Assembly (NCBI GenBank): GCA_002840565.1
Contig: PHBK01000022.1
Location: 1-64,000 of the forward strand
From: Deltaproteobacteria bacterium HGW-Deltaproteobacteria-12
GTDB taxonomy: Bacteria; Desulfobacterota; Syntrophia; Syntrophales; Smithellaceae
Reading direction: 5' to 3'
Length of the DNA: 64,000 nt
Shown piece by piece: positions 24,472 to 32,346 of this stretch (positions are counted from its first letter, which is position 1; each line of letters begins with the position of its first letter). A model generated the notes under the pieces. The model did not search any database and was not told where the DNA came from. It saw only the letters and a program-made list of their open reading frames with translations. A program made the translations under genes and the position numbers.

Positions 24472-25923
24472 ATGTCGGAGGAAAACATTGACATAAACAA
24501 AGTTCTTAAAACTGATGAGGAAACATCGGCCGGAAAAACAAAAGTCTCTCATAGAGACAGCGTATTGCAAGAAGCACTTTTGATAGATCAGTTGGTCACA
24601 CAAAAACTGCAAGAGCAAAGATCTCTTGAAACCATCTTGCGTATGCAATTTTCCGATCATCAGAAATCAATTGATAATCGTCTTAAAGTATATGGCTCTA
24701 TATTTATGATAGTATTGGCCCTACTCGGTATCTGGGGATATTCTGAGATCGAAAAATTTGTAAGATCACAAGTGGGAACACAGCTCGATGCCAGGCTCAT
24801 CACTCCTGAAGTTAAAAAGACCATAAAAGACGCCCTAGAGACTCAAACAAAGGTCTTTGTTATAGGGAAAATTGATCCTCTCAACAAAACTATTAGCGGT
24901 GTTCGTAATGACTTGGCCAATCTTCAGACAACAGCCAAATTGATAGATCCTTTGGGAAGAACAGTAAGGGATCTATCAACAGAAACCAAATCAGCAAAGC
25001 TTGACGCAAAAAAAGTCTCGGAAGAGACGGCCACTCTTAGTCTTTACTACAACGTAAGAAGTGGTGAGAGATCAGCACTGAATCAATTAATCACTATTGC
25101 CAAAGACGATCAAAGTCGAAAGGGAAAATTGGCAAAAGCACTTTTGGATGACTCCAGTCTTTACTTTCAGGAGCATAAATACAACCTTACGCAATCACAT
25201 GTAATGAGCGTGCAAACCAAAAAGCATTATCGGCCTGCAGCAGAAGAAATATATGATGGGATGTATAACCATAAAAAAGCCACTATGCGGGAAGCCTATA
25301 TTAATGAAATAGGGGAAAGAAATTTTAAGTATTTTGTCCAGGATCTGGTAAAAATTGCCAGAGATGATCCTAATCTAAAAGTCGCGTGTAGAGCTGAGGC
25401 AATCATTGAAAAACTGACAGAGGAAAAGTTTGAAGACTTTCCTCCATATAATGAAGTGCAGCGATGGTGGGATGAAAAAGGGAAGAAGGATGTGAAATAT
25501 TCAAATTCATTACATCGCTTAAGCGAAGTCCCTAAGAAATTTGGTATAGAGGAGTTTGACAGTATTATTCCACTTTTTGAAAAGATTATAAATTCTCAGC
25601 AGGGCATGTGTCGAAGTCATTCTTCTATTGCAGAAATGTACTTATCAAAACATGATAACTTATCTAAATTATCAAAGGGTGATAAGGATAAGGCCAAAGA
25701 GCATCTTAAGATAGCAATTGAAGAATGTGACGGCCAGAACCATGCCATTTTCCGATATGCCTCGCTTCTCTATGATGAAGGAAAGAAAAGCGATGTTATA
25801 GGCATGCTATCGAAGGCTAAGCCATATGTTCCAGATGTCATTGCTTTTGAAAAACTATGTCGCTCAACCTTTCCAAACATCACAAATGAAGATGGTTTCA
25901 AAAAGCTCTTCGAAGTCAAGTGA
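24472..25923 (+). CDS. Membrane-anchored protein with helical-repeat domain, unknown
   Basis: A 483-residue protein starting MSEENIDINKVLKTDEE after AAAGGAGG; an upstream start at 24430 lacks a site. The N-terminal 60 residues are cytosolic and helical, one transmembrane helix follows (about 74-94, YGSIFMIVLALLGIWGY), then coiled coil to about 200 and a helical-repeat, TPR/HEAT-like C-terminus (AKEHLKIAIEECDGQNHAIF near 415-435). No enzymatic motif was found and no family recognised. It overlaps the next gene, a small four-helix membrane protein, so the two probably work together. Codon use is AT-rich compared with the genes after 30.7 kb. Confidence 0.75.
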   Translation: MSEENIDINKVLKTDEETSAGKTKVSHRDSVLQEALLIDQLVTQKLQEQRSLETILRMQFSDHQKSIDNRLKVYGSIFMIVLALLGIWGYSEIEKFVRSQVGTQLDARLITPEVKKTIKDALETQTKVFVIGKIDPLNKTISGVRNDLANLQTTAKLIDPLGRTVRDLSTETKSAKLDAKKVSEETATLSLYYNVRSGERSALNQLITIAKDDQSRKGKLAKALLDDSSLYFQEHKYNLTQSHVMSVQTKKHYRPAAEEIYDGMYNHKKATMREAYINEIGERNFKYFVQDLVKIARDDPNLKVACRAEAIIEKLTEEKFEDFPPYNEVQRWWDEKGKKDVKYSNSLHRLSEVPKKFGIEEFDSIIPLFEKIINSQQGMCRSHSSIAEMYLSKHDNLSKLSKGDKDKAKEHLKIAIEECDGQNHAIFRYASLLYDEGKKSDVIGMLSKAKPYVPDVIAFEKLCRSTFPNITNEDGFKKLFEVK

Positions 25924-26294
25924 ATATAATGTGGTCTAATAATATGAAAAACAAAACACTCGCTTTTTTTGGCATAGGAACTTGCATACTATCAGTCATA
26001 GCATCTGCTACTGATATTGAAGGTAATTCTGTTGCGCCGATTGCCTTACTTGTTGTATCGGGAATTGCAACAACAGTATTTATTGTTATGGCAATAATCC
26101 GCCTATGGAAAGAAGCAAAAAGTGCGACAATATTACTTGCATTTACGACTATTATATTTTTTATATTATCGCTGATTCAAGGTGTTGCTTCACTTTCATA
26201 CGGAAGGTCGCTTATTATTCAATTGAATATAACCAAAGTAATTAATTTTATCGCATTTTTTTGGGTAATAATAAAACTTTTTAAGATGAAATAA
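25920..26294 (+). CDS. Small four-helix membrane protein, unknown
   Basis: An integral membrane protein with four hydrophobic segments (about 14-32, 40-62, 68-90 and 105-122 of the 124-residue form). The first possible start is GTG at 25920, inside the stop of the previous gene; ATG at 25929 or 25944 are alternatives, and no clear Shine-Dalgarno separates them. Translational coupling points to a two-gene unit with the anchored helical-repeat protein. No family recognised. Confidence 0.6.
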   Translation: MNIMWSNNMKNKTLAFFGIGTCILSVIASATDIEGNSVAPIALLVVSGIATTVFIVMAIIRLWKEAKSATILLAFTTIIFFILSLIQGVASLSYGRSLIIQLNITKVINFIAFFWVIIKLFKMK

Positions 26295-26447
26295 ATTGGA
26301 ATTAACTCTCTTTCGATCCGTAATCCGCGGCATTGATGAATAACTACAATGGAATAGGTGGCGGTGGTTGCGAACTGGCGGGTTATTGTCGATAAATCCA
26401 AATTTTCCAACCATGACTTTTTTCGATAAGAAAAATTCTAAAAACCT

Positions 26448-26476
26448 TTGACAAAAGTTCTTTGTTTTACTATTTT
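26448..26476 (+). promoter_or_regulatory. Sigma-70 promoter of the AbiE operon
   Basis: TTGACA at 26448-26453, a 17-bp spacer and TATTTT at 26471-26476. Transcription would begin near 26483, which rules out the ATG at 26477 as start and favours the GTG at 26516. Confidence 0.7.
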
Positions 26477-26515
26477 ATGCATAACTCCTCTGCCAAGGAA
26501 GGTACGAATAATATA

Positions 26516-27331
26516 GTGAAACGCGAGAAAACAAAGTTGGGCAAACTCGAAATCCAGCTTCTCTCCTATGCCCAACTGCGGAAAAAAGAGTTCATCGTCT
26601 CGGGTGAGATCGCCACAGCACTGGAGATCACCGCCGAACAGGAATGGAAGTTGCTCAATCGGATGGCGACGTCCGGGGTCATCATCCGTCTGAAACGAGG
26701 CGTCTACCTGGTCCCTTCACGCCTGCCTGTCGGTGGGCGTTGGACGGTCAGCGGTTATTATCTTCTCTCCAAGTTCATGGAAGTTATGAAAGGTCAATAC
26801 CAGATCAGTGGGCCTAATGCGTTTAACTTCTATGGTTTTGACGATCAGATTTCGAGTCGGATCTACGTCTATAATAATAAGGTTTTCGGTGAAAAAGAGA
26901 TCGGCGGAACGGATTTTGTTTTCATCAAGACCGATGCCAAACGACTTGGCTCGACGAAAAGCTTGAAAACAGCCGATGAAATTGATGCCGTCATGGTGTC
27001 CAAAACAAGGGCTCTGGTTGATGCCGTGTATGACTGGTCCCGATTCAACACCCTGCCGCGTGCCTATGGATGGATTGCCAAAACCCTGCAAAAAGAACCG
27101 GAAATAACTGTTGATCTGATTAACGATACACTCAAATATAGCAACAAGGGAACTACCAAACGGATTGGCTATTTGCTCACCCAGCTTAATATAAGGAATG
27201 ATCGACTCAGTGAATTAAAACGAGTTATCAGCTCTTCCAATGCGCTGATCCCCTGGATACCAGGCCCGGCCGCAAAGGGCAGTGTAAATAAAGAATGGGG
27301 TTTGCTTGTCAATGGATCTATCCCGCAATAA
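26516..27331 (+). CDS. AbiEi-type antitoxin/transcriptional regulator
   Basis: A 271-residue protein from the GTG at 26516, chosen because AAGGAAGG precedes it and because the -10 box at 26471 lies too close to the ATG at 26477. It has an N-terminal winged helix (KLEIQLLSYAQLRKKEFIVSGEIA...LNRMATSGVIIRLKRGVYLV) followed by the AbiEi C-terminal antitoxin domain. It is the first gene of a type IV-like AbiE toxin-antitoxin pair, which represses its own operon and opposes the AbiEii nucleotidyltransferase. It overlaps the toxin gene by about 20 bases. Confidence 0.82.
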   Translation: MKREKTKLGKLEIQLLSYAQLRKKEFIVSGEIATALEITAEQEWKLLNRMATSGVIIRLKRGVYLVPSRLPVGGRWTVSGYYLLSKFMEVMKGQYQISGPNAFNFYGFDDQISSRIYVYNNKVFGEKEIGGTDFVFIKTDAKRLGSTKSLKTADEIDAVMVSKTRALVDAVYDWSRFNTLPRAYGWIAKTLQKEPEITVDLINDTLKYSNKGTTKRIGYLLTQLNIRNDRLSELKRVISSSNALIPWIPGPAAKGSVNKEWGLLVNGSIPQ

Positions 27332-28208
27332 GATGATTACCGCTCATGAAGATAAGGATTTATTCCGTGAGTCCGTGCTTTTTACCGCCGGCCAGACAGG
27401 CCTGAACACCAATCTCATCGAAAAAGATTATTACTGTAGCGTCCTCCTGCAGTATCTTTATCGGCAGCCGGAGAGTTCGCTCATTTTCCGGGGTGGTACC
27501 TGTATCGGCAAGGTCTATGCCGACTTCTACCGCCTCAGCGAAGATCTTGATTTCCTGATCGCGACGCCGCCGGAAGCAAATATTTCTATTAGACGGAAAC
27601 GCATCGCTCCCTTAAAGGACTGGATTGCGCAGATATCAAAAGCCGTAAGCGTCTTTACACCACCTGATGCCTTCACCGGGCATAACAGTTCCCGGCAGTA
27701 TGTTGCTTATGTGGCATACCCATCCATCTTTCTTTCGGAAGAACCGTCCCGCATCAAGATCGAAGTGGGATTACGCGAAACTACCTTAATTCCGCCCTCG
27801 CAAATGAAGGCTCGAACACTGTTGCTGAATCCTTTCACCAGGAAATCACTGGTTCCTGAGATCGATGCAATCACTTTAAACATGGCGGAGGCCATCGCCG
27901 AGAAATTACGGGCGGCATTGACTCGACTGGAGCCAGCCATCAGGGATTTCTTCGATATTGATTATCTTGTGTCGCAGAACAAGATAAATCTGAAGGATCA
28001 GCATCTGCTCCAGTTGGTTGCTGAAAAATTGAAAGTCCCGGGAAACCCGCCCGTTGATTTATCACCGGCGCGGAAAGACAAACTCAAAACCCAGATTAAC
28101 ACGGAATTGAAACCGGTGCTGCGTTCAGCCGATTTTGCAAAATTTAATCTTGACCGGGCATTTGATATAGCTACCAGAATTAGTAAATCTGTTAAGATGA
28201 ATGTGTAG
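27312..28208 (+). CDS. AbiEii-type nucleotidyltransferase toxin
   Basis: A 298-residue family member. The diagnostic stretch FRGGTCIGKVYADFYRLSED runs from about residue 60, giving GG plus the SEDLD carboxylates of the minimal nucleotidyltransferase active site; helices with AEAIAEKLRAAL and RDFFDIDYL follow, all typical of AbiEii/AbiGii. Start codons at 27312 (ATG, overlapping abiEi) and 27333 (ATG, after its stop) are both possible. AbiE systems arrest growth during phage infection or stabilise mobile DNA. All key residues look intact, so the toxin is probably active. Confidence 0.88.
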   Translation: MDLSRNKMITAHEDKDLFRESVLFTAGQTGLNTNLIEKDYYCSVLLQYLYRQPESSLIFRGGTCIGKVYADFYRLSEDLDFLIATPPEANISIRRKRIAPLKDWIAQISKAVSVFTPPDAFTGHNSSRQYVAYVAYPSIFLSEEPSRIKIEVGLRETTLIPPSQMKARTLLLNPFTRKSLVPEIDAITLNMAEAIAEKLRAALTRLEPAIRDFFDIDYLVSQNKINLKDQHLLQLVAEKLKVPGNPPVDLSPARKDKLKTQINTELKPVLRSADFAKFNLDRAFDIATRISKSVKMNV

Positions 28209-28247
28209 ATTTTCATCAGTTGAACATAGAACTATATGGTTCTATGA

Positions 28248-28412
28248 AAAAGCAGATTGATAAGAAAATTGGCCCGGCAGGTCACGGATTTCAATGCCGA
28301 TTCACAGCCTTTTCCAAAAATCAATTTTTATGCTACATTAGACACAAAAAGTGTTGATGACATTCTCGGCAAGTTCAAGATGTTAATAGATAGAAATGCT
28401 TGCGAGCAATAA
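28248..28412 (+). pseudogene. Fragment of an unidentified gene
   Basis: An open frame without start signals whose last 44 codons read like real protein (VTDFNADSQPFPKINFY... DDILGKFKMLIDRNACEQ, stop at 28410-28412). It is probably the 3' end of a gene lost when the AbiE region was joined here. It was not matched to a family. Confidence 0.35.
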
Positions 28413-28461
28413 AGGAAAGCCGATCTGCTCGACGCAAAAACGAACTGGGGAGGGAGACTGT

Positions 28462-29751
28462 ATGATTATTAGAATAATCCTTATTCTCGCTGTATGGGCG
28501 CTCTATCTGCAGCCCGTCTTTGGGGCGCAATCCGCTATCGTCGATTCGTCTGGACAAGCCTGTATGGGGGAGGACAAGTCGCGCAAACAGACTGAGCAGG
28601 CAGCCATGGCCGAGGCAAAGAGGAAAGCGGTGGAAAGTGTCTCTACCCATATTCAGAGCACAACAGAGGTTAAGAACTTCGCATTGGAAAAGGACTTGGT
28701 TGCTGCTTACGCCAACGCTGAAGTTAAAGTCATCGAGGAAACAGAGAGCGGCTGGTACAAAGACCCGGTACTCGGGGACTGCTACCGTGTAAAAATCAAG
28801 GCGGAGATTACCCCGGCTGCCAGGTTCATTGGTCAGCCCGCAGGTCAGCCGGCCGTCAATCCGGAACGCGCCGAGCTCGAAAGGCGGGGGATTGAATATA
28901 AAACGGAGAACTTCCTTACGGCAATTAAAGAGGACAACTCGGAGATCTTGCTGTTGTTCATCAAGTCCGGAATCGATGTGAACGCGAAGACCAAGCCGGA
29001 AGGGATACCAGCCTTGCTCATGGCGATCCGGAAAGGGAATATTGAGATTGCCAGGGCAATCATCGGGGCCGGAGCCAACCTCAATACCACCGATAATTAC
29101 GGCACTACGCCGCTGTATGCCGCCTCCGAGAAGGGGATTACGGAAATCGTGAACGCTCTTCTTGCCGGAGGCGCGGATGTCAATAAGAACGGTCCCGGAG
29201 CCCTGGTTGTTGCATCCCGGTGGGGATTTGTAGAAATCGTGCAGGCACTCCTGAATGCCGGTGTCGAGACAAAGGGTGAAAAAGCGATCAAGGCCCTGTC
29301 CCAGGCGTCAGACTATGGTCACACCGCAGTCGTGAAGCTGTTGGTGGAAAAAGGCACTGCTGTCAATGCCAGGGACTTCGCCGGCTATAACCCGCTGGCG
29401 CGGGCAGTGGAATCGAATAAGAAGGAAACCGTTCTTCTGTTGCTCGACAAGGGAGCAGATATGAACAACAGAGACAAATTCGGGATGACCCCACTCATGC
29501 GGGCGGCGCAGAGAGGGCACACGGACATGGTAAAATTACTGATCGATAAAGGCGCGGACAAGGGTTTAAAGGACAATGATGGAAGAACCGCGGTCATCTG
29601 GGCGGTCCGCGAGGCGGCGCAGGGCTCGCTGAAGATTCTGGTGGAGGCCGGGGCGGATATTAATGCAGTGGATAAGGACGGAAAGACCGCGCTTTCCCTG
29701 GCCCGACAGAAGAAAAATCAGAATCTTGTCAATATCCTGGAGAAAAAATAA
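28462..29751 (+). CDS. Exported ankyrin-repeat protein
   Basis: A 429-residue protein from the ATG at 28462 (GGGAGGGAG upstream); the signal peptide ends at VFGAQ about residue 22. Residues 23-120 form an LPP20/FlgT-like alpha-beta domain (KQTEQAAMAEAKRKAVESV, then DCYRVKIKAEITP). About eight ankyrin repeats follow (TTPLYAASEKGITEIVNALL, TPLMRAAQRGHTDMVKLLID and others) to the C-terminus. A periplasmic or surface ligand-binding role is likely. The next gene starts at its stop codon and also encodes an exported protein, so they form a pair. Confidence 0.82.
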   Translation: MIIRIILILAVWALYLQPVFGAQSAIVDSSGQACMGEDKSRKQTEQAAMAEAKRKAVESVSTHIQSTTEVKNFALEKDLVAAYANAEVKVIEETESGWYKDPVLGDCYRVKIKAEITPAARFIGQPAGQPAVNPERAELERRGIEYKTENFLTAIKEDNSEILLLFIKSGIDVNAKTKPEGIPALLMAIRKGNIEIARAIIGAGANLNTTDNYGTTPLYAASEKGITEIVNALLAGGADVNKNGPGALVVASRWGFVEIVQALLNAGVETKGEKAIKALSQASDYGHTAVVKLLVEKGTAVNARDFAGYNPLARAVESNKKETVLLLLDKGADMNNRDKFGMTPLMRAAQRGHTDMVKLLIDKGADKGLKDNDGRTAVIWAVREAAQGSLKILVEAGADINAVDKDGKTALSLARQKKNQNLVNILEKK

Positions 29752-29774
29752 TAAAAATATTACTAATTATAGCA

Positions 29775-30290
29775 ATGATGTCAGGCCTCATGACGGGACC
29801 GGGTCCTGCATATGGTCTGGATATACTGGAGAACAGGGAAAAAATTGAATTAATCAATACATGGAAGATATTTCTGCAAGCGGTTTCAACCAGGGATTTA
29901 AACAAAATAAGGAATATTTCTGTTGAGAAAATCCGCTGTCTTTCCTGTGTCGATAATACCGCGGAAGAAGACAGGGAAATAGAAAATCTTCAGACAACTA
30001 ATTTAGATTGGTATAAAAAATTATATGAGGAAAAAGTCTATATTCCAATAAATAAATTTTGTGAGGAAGATTTTCCCCTGATATTTACCGCGGAATATAT
30101 GAGAAAAATACAGGACAGAGAACCAACATATGCTGTTGAAGATTTCAATGACCGAAAGATTTATGAGGTAATAATTCCTGCGTCAAAACCCGGTGAACTC
30201 GCCGCCGGGCATGAAGGAGTTTTACATATATTCCAATTTGTTAAAACGAATACCGGCTATAAATTCTGGGGAATAGATACAATTCCATAA
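29775..30290 (+). CDS. Small exported protein, unknown
   Basis: At least 171 residues. From the ATG at 29775 the signal sequence is truncated. Extending in frame to an ATA at 29751, eight bases after GGAG, gives (M)KILLIIAMMSGLMTGPGPAYG, a perfect signal peptide, so the true start may be this rare codon. The mature part has a Cys pair (IRCLSC) and a beta-rich C-terminal half (VLHIFQFVKTNTGYKFWGID). No family recognised. It probably partners the ankyrin protein whose stop it touches. Confidence 0.6.
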   Translation: MMSGLMTGPGPAYGLDILENREKIELINTWKIFLQAVSTRDLNKIRNISVEKIRCLSCVDNTAEEDREIENLQTTNLDWYKKLYEEKVYIPINKFCEEDFPLIFTAEYMRKIQDREPTYAVEDFNDRKIYEVIIPASKPGELAAGHEGVLHIFQFVKTNTGYKFWGIDTIP

Positions 30291-30291
30291 A

Positions 30292-30442
30292 CCCAGATTA
30301 CGCAATAGGGTCTTATGTCTCGACAAGATCGTCATTGCGAGAGAAACGAAGCAATCTAAACCATTGATTATATGAGATTGCTTCGTCACTTCGTTCGCAA
30401 AGACCGTTGTTTTATAAATTATTTTCTATTGCGTAATCTGGG
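30292..30442. mobile_element. MITE-like element, copy 1 (151 bp)
   Basis: Perfect 17-bp terminal inverted repeats CCCAGATTACGCAATAG / CTATTGCGTAATCTGGG, flanked on both sides by ATAAA, a 5-bp target duplication. Inside is a second inverted repeat (AAGCAATCT...AGATTGCTT with GTCATTGCGAG/TTCGCAA-GAC) that would fold the whole element. A close copy lies at 62567-62721. It has no coding capacity. Confidence 0.88.
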
Positions 30443-30455
30443 ATAAACCATTTTG

Positions 30456-30579
30456 GCTAAACGAACAACCGACCAGCCTTACCCGACCGCAAACAAAAAG
30501 GCCTTATGCCTTGAAATATGGCATATTCTCTTTCCATGAATTGCTTTTGACCGGCCGCTTTTTTTGTAAATATGTCCAT
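30456..30579 (-). pseudogene. Remnant of an SCP2-domain gene
   Basis: The minus strand reads MDIFTKKAAGQKQFMEREYA from 30579, closely matching MDIMTKKADGQKMFMERKYT near the C-terminus of the flavodoxin-SCP2 protein encoded at 36870-37937. Upstream and downstream sequence does not continue the match. It is a broken paralogue fragment lying on the other side of the Cus operon from the intact gene. Confidence 0.65.
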
Positions 30580-30692
30580 TACAATAGTAATTAAAGTAAT
30601 TATCATGATTTATTAATGTTTTACTGTTTCCATTTAAAAATGACTGATTATATTAAATAACAAAATCAATATTTATGAATGGAGGGGGAAAA

Positions 30693-31088
30693 ATGAAAAA
30701 GATAATTCTACTTGCGGTGGTTATGATATTTGCACTGACCTGCGGCTTTGCCTATGCCAAAGACTATGAAATCTCAAAGAAAGCGGGAGATCTTAGCGTT
30801 CAGGTGAACATCGATAAGAACCCGCCCGTAACCGGTATAAACAAAATGAATGTGGCCATTAAGGATACCGGGGGAAAAGCCGTAACGGATGCCGCGGTGG
30901 CGGTCGATTACGGAATGCCGGCGATGCCCGGAATGGGAGCCATGAATTACAAGACGCAAGCCGCATTAAAAGGCGACAAATATATGGCAACAATTAATTT
31001 TTCGATGTCCGGACCCTGGTCAATAAGTATTAAAATTAACCGTGGTGGTAAAACAGAAACGGTAAAATTGAATGTTGATATCAAGTAG
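30693..31088 (+). CDS. Met-rich exported YtkA/FixH-like protein of the Cus operon
   Basis: A 131-residue periplasmic protein from the ATG at 30693 (GGAGGGGG upstream). Signal peptide MKKIILLAVVMIFALTCGFAYA. The mature part is an Ig-like beta sandwich of the YtkA type with a Met-rich loop MPAMPGMGAM (about 78-87), the kind of thioether cluster that binds Cu(I) or Ag(I). It precedes and overlaps the TolC-type gene, so it is part of the pump operon and likely a periplasmic metal chaperone. Metal identity is inference from Met content and the Cus-type pump. Confidence 0.75.
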   Translation: MKKIILLAVVMIFALTCGFAYAKDYEISKKAGDLSVQVNIDKNPPVTGINKMNVAIKDTGGKAVTDAAVAVDYGMPAMPGMGAMNYKTQAALKGDKYMATINFSMSGPWSISIKINRGGKTETVKLNVDIK

Positions 31089-32346
31089 GTTATTTAAGTT
31101 ATGTCTTTTGTTTTCAGGTATTTTTCTGTTGGCGGCCAGTCCGGTCCTTAGCGATCCGGTGCTGGATGGCTTGATAGAAGAAGCGCTGAAGAATAACCCT
31201 GAAATTCAGGCATCACAGGCCCGGATTAAAGCCGCCCGGCTGCGGATTCCTCAATCCGGGAGCCTGCCCGATCCGATGTTTATGTTCGGCTATCAAAATG
31301 AGTCTTTCGACCGCTATACTTATGGCGAGATGCCGGGCTCCCAGTGGATGTTTTCAGCGACACAGCAATTTCTTTTTCCGGGCAAGCGCAGGCTCAAAGA
31401 AGAAATGACGACACGGGATGCGGAGAGCCTGGAGGACATGCATGACCTTTTGAAACTTAAAACAATGGCACGGGTCAAAGAGCTCTACCTTGACCTTTTT
31501 CTTGCCTATAAGAACATTGATCTGCTGAAGGATAAGCGGGATTTACTCGATCGCATTGAAAGCTTGACGCTGTCGCGTTATGCCGCCGGAAAAACCATGC
31601 AGTTAGATGTCATTATGGCGCAGACCGAAAAATACATGCTGCTGGAAAAAGAAGAAATGACCAAACAAAAGGTTGAGTCTTTGAATGCCATGCTCTCCTC
31701 TGTAGTTGGCAGGTATAAAGGACCTGCGCTCCCCAGACCTTCCGAACCCGTTTATCAGCCTTTTCCCCTGGACATCAGTGCCGCTCTCGATATGGCGATG
31801 CAGCATTCGCCGGAGTTAAAATCGCGCAACAAAATGATCGAGGCTGCCAATACCAGACTGGCAATGGCACAGAAAGAATACTACCCCGATTTTGCCTTGA
31901 GCGGCGGCTACTTCTACCGCAGCGGTGAGTTTCCGGACATGTGGAGCGTCACGGCAACGATCAACATCCCTTTGTTTTTTCAATCAAAACAAAAACCAGC
32001 CGTAATGGAAGCAAAGGCCAATATTAATCAGGCCGGCCGCGAACTGGAAGCAACTCGATTGATGATTGATGCAGCGCTGCGCGATAACTATTCCATGCTC
32101 CGCTCATCGGAGAGGCTCATCGATTTGTATCAAAAAGGGCTCCTCCCCAAAAGCAGACAGGATATCGAGCAGGCGCTGACAGGGTATTCCACCGGAAGGC
32201 TGGATGCCGTCAGTATTATTTCCCGCTTAAAAACATTACTGGACTACGAGTTTTTATACTGGAGCCAACGCGTGGAGCGAGAAAAAGCCATTGCCCGTTT
32301 ACATGCCATTACGGCGGGGCAGACCTTTGGAGGGGGTGAACGATGA
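31072..32346 (+). CDS. TolC-family outer-membrane channel (CusC-like)
   Basis: A 424-residue protein with a signal peptide (FKLCLLFSGIFLLAASPVLS) and two outer-membrane efflux protein repeats (LIEEALKNNPEIQASQARIKAA near 30-52; LDMAMQHSPELKSRNKMIEAA near 238-260). It overlaps the YtkA-like gene by 17 bases and the adaptor by four bases, so it is the outer channel of the second pump. It is clearly a different lineage from the channel at 4511. Confidence 0.9.
   Translation: MLISSRLFKLCLLFSGIFLLAASPVLSDPVLDGLIEEALKNNPEIQASQARIKAARLRIPQSGSLPDPMFMFGYQNESFDRYTYGEMPGSQWMFSATQQFLFPGKRRLKEEMTTRDAESLEDMHDLLKLKTMARVKELYLDLFLAYKNIDLLKDKRDLLDRIESLTLSRYAAGKTMQLDVIMAQTEKYMLLEKEEMTKQKVESLNAMLSSVVGRYKGPALPRPSEPVYQPFPLDISAALDMAMQHSPELKSRNKMIEAANTRLAMAQKEYYPDFALSGGYFYRSGEFPDMWSVTATINIPLFFQSKQKPAVMEAKANINQAGRELEATRLMIDAALRDNYSMLRSSERLIDLYQKGLLPKSRQDIEQALTGYSTGRLDAVSIISRLKTLLDYEFLYWSQRVEREKAIARLHAITAGQTFGGGER

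Noticed and set aside
28243..28356. A 37-codon frame from ATG after the AbiEii gene
   Set aside because: Another frame in the same place has better protein-like content up to 28412; the ATG frame has no ribosome binding site.
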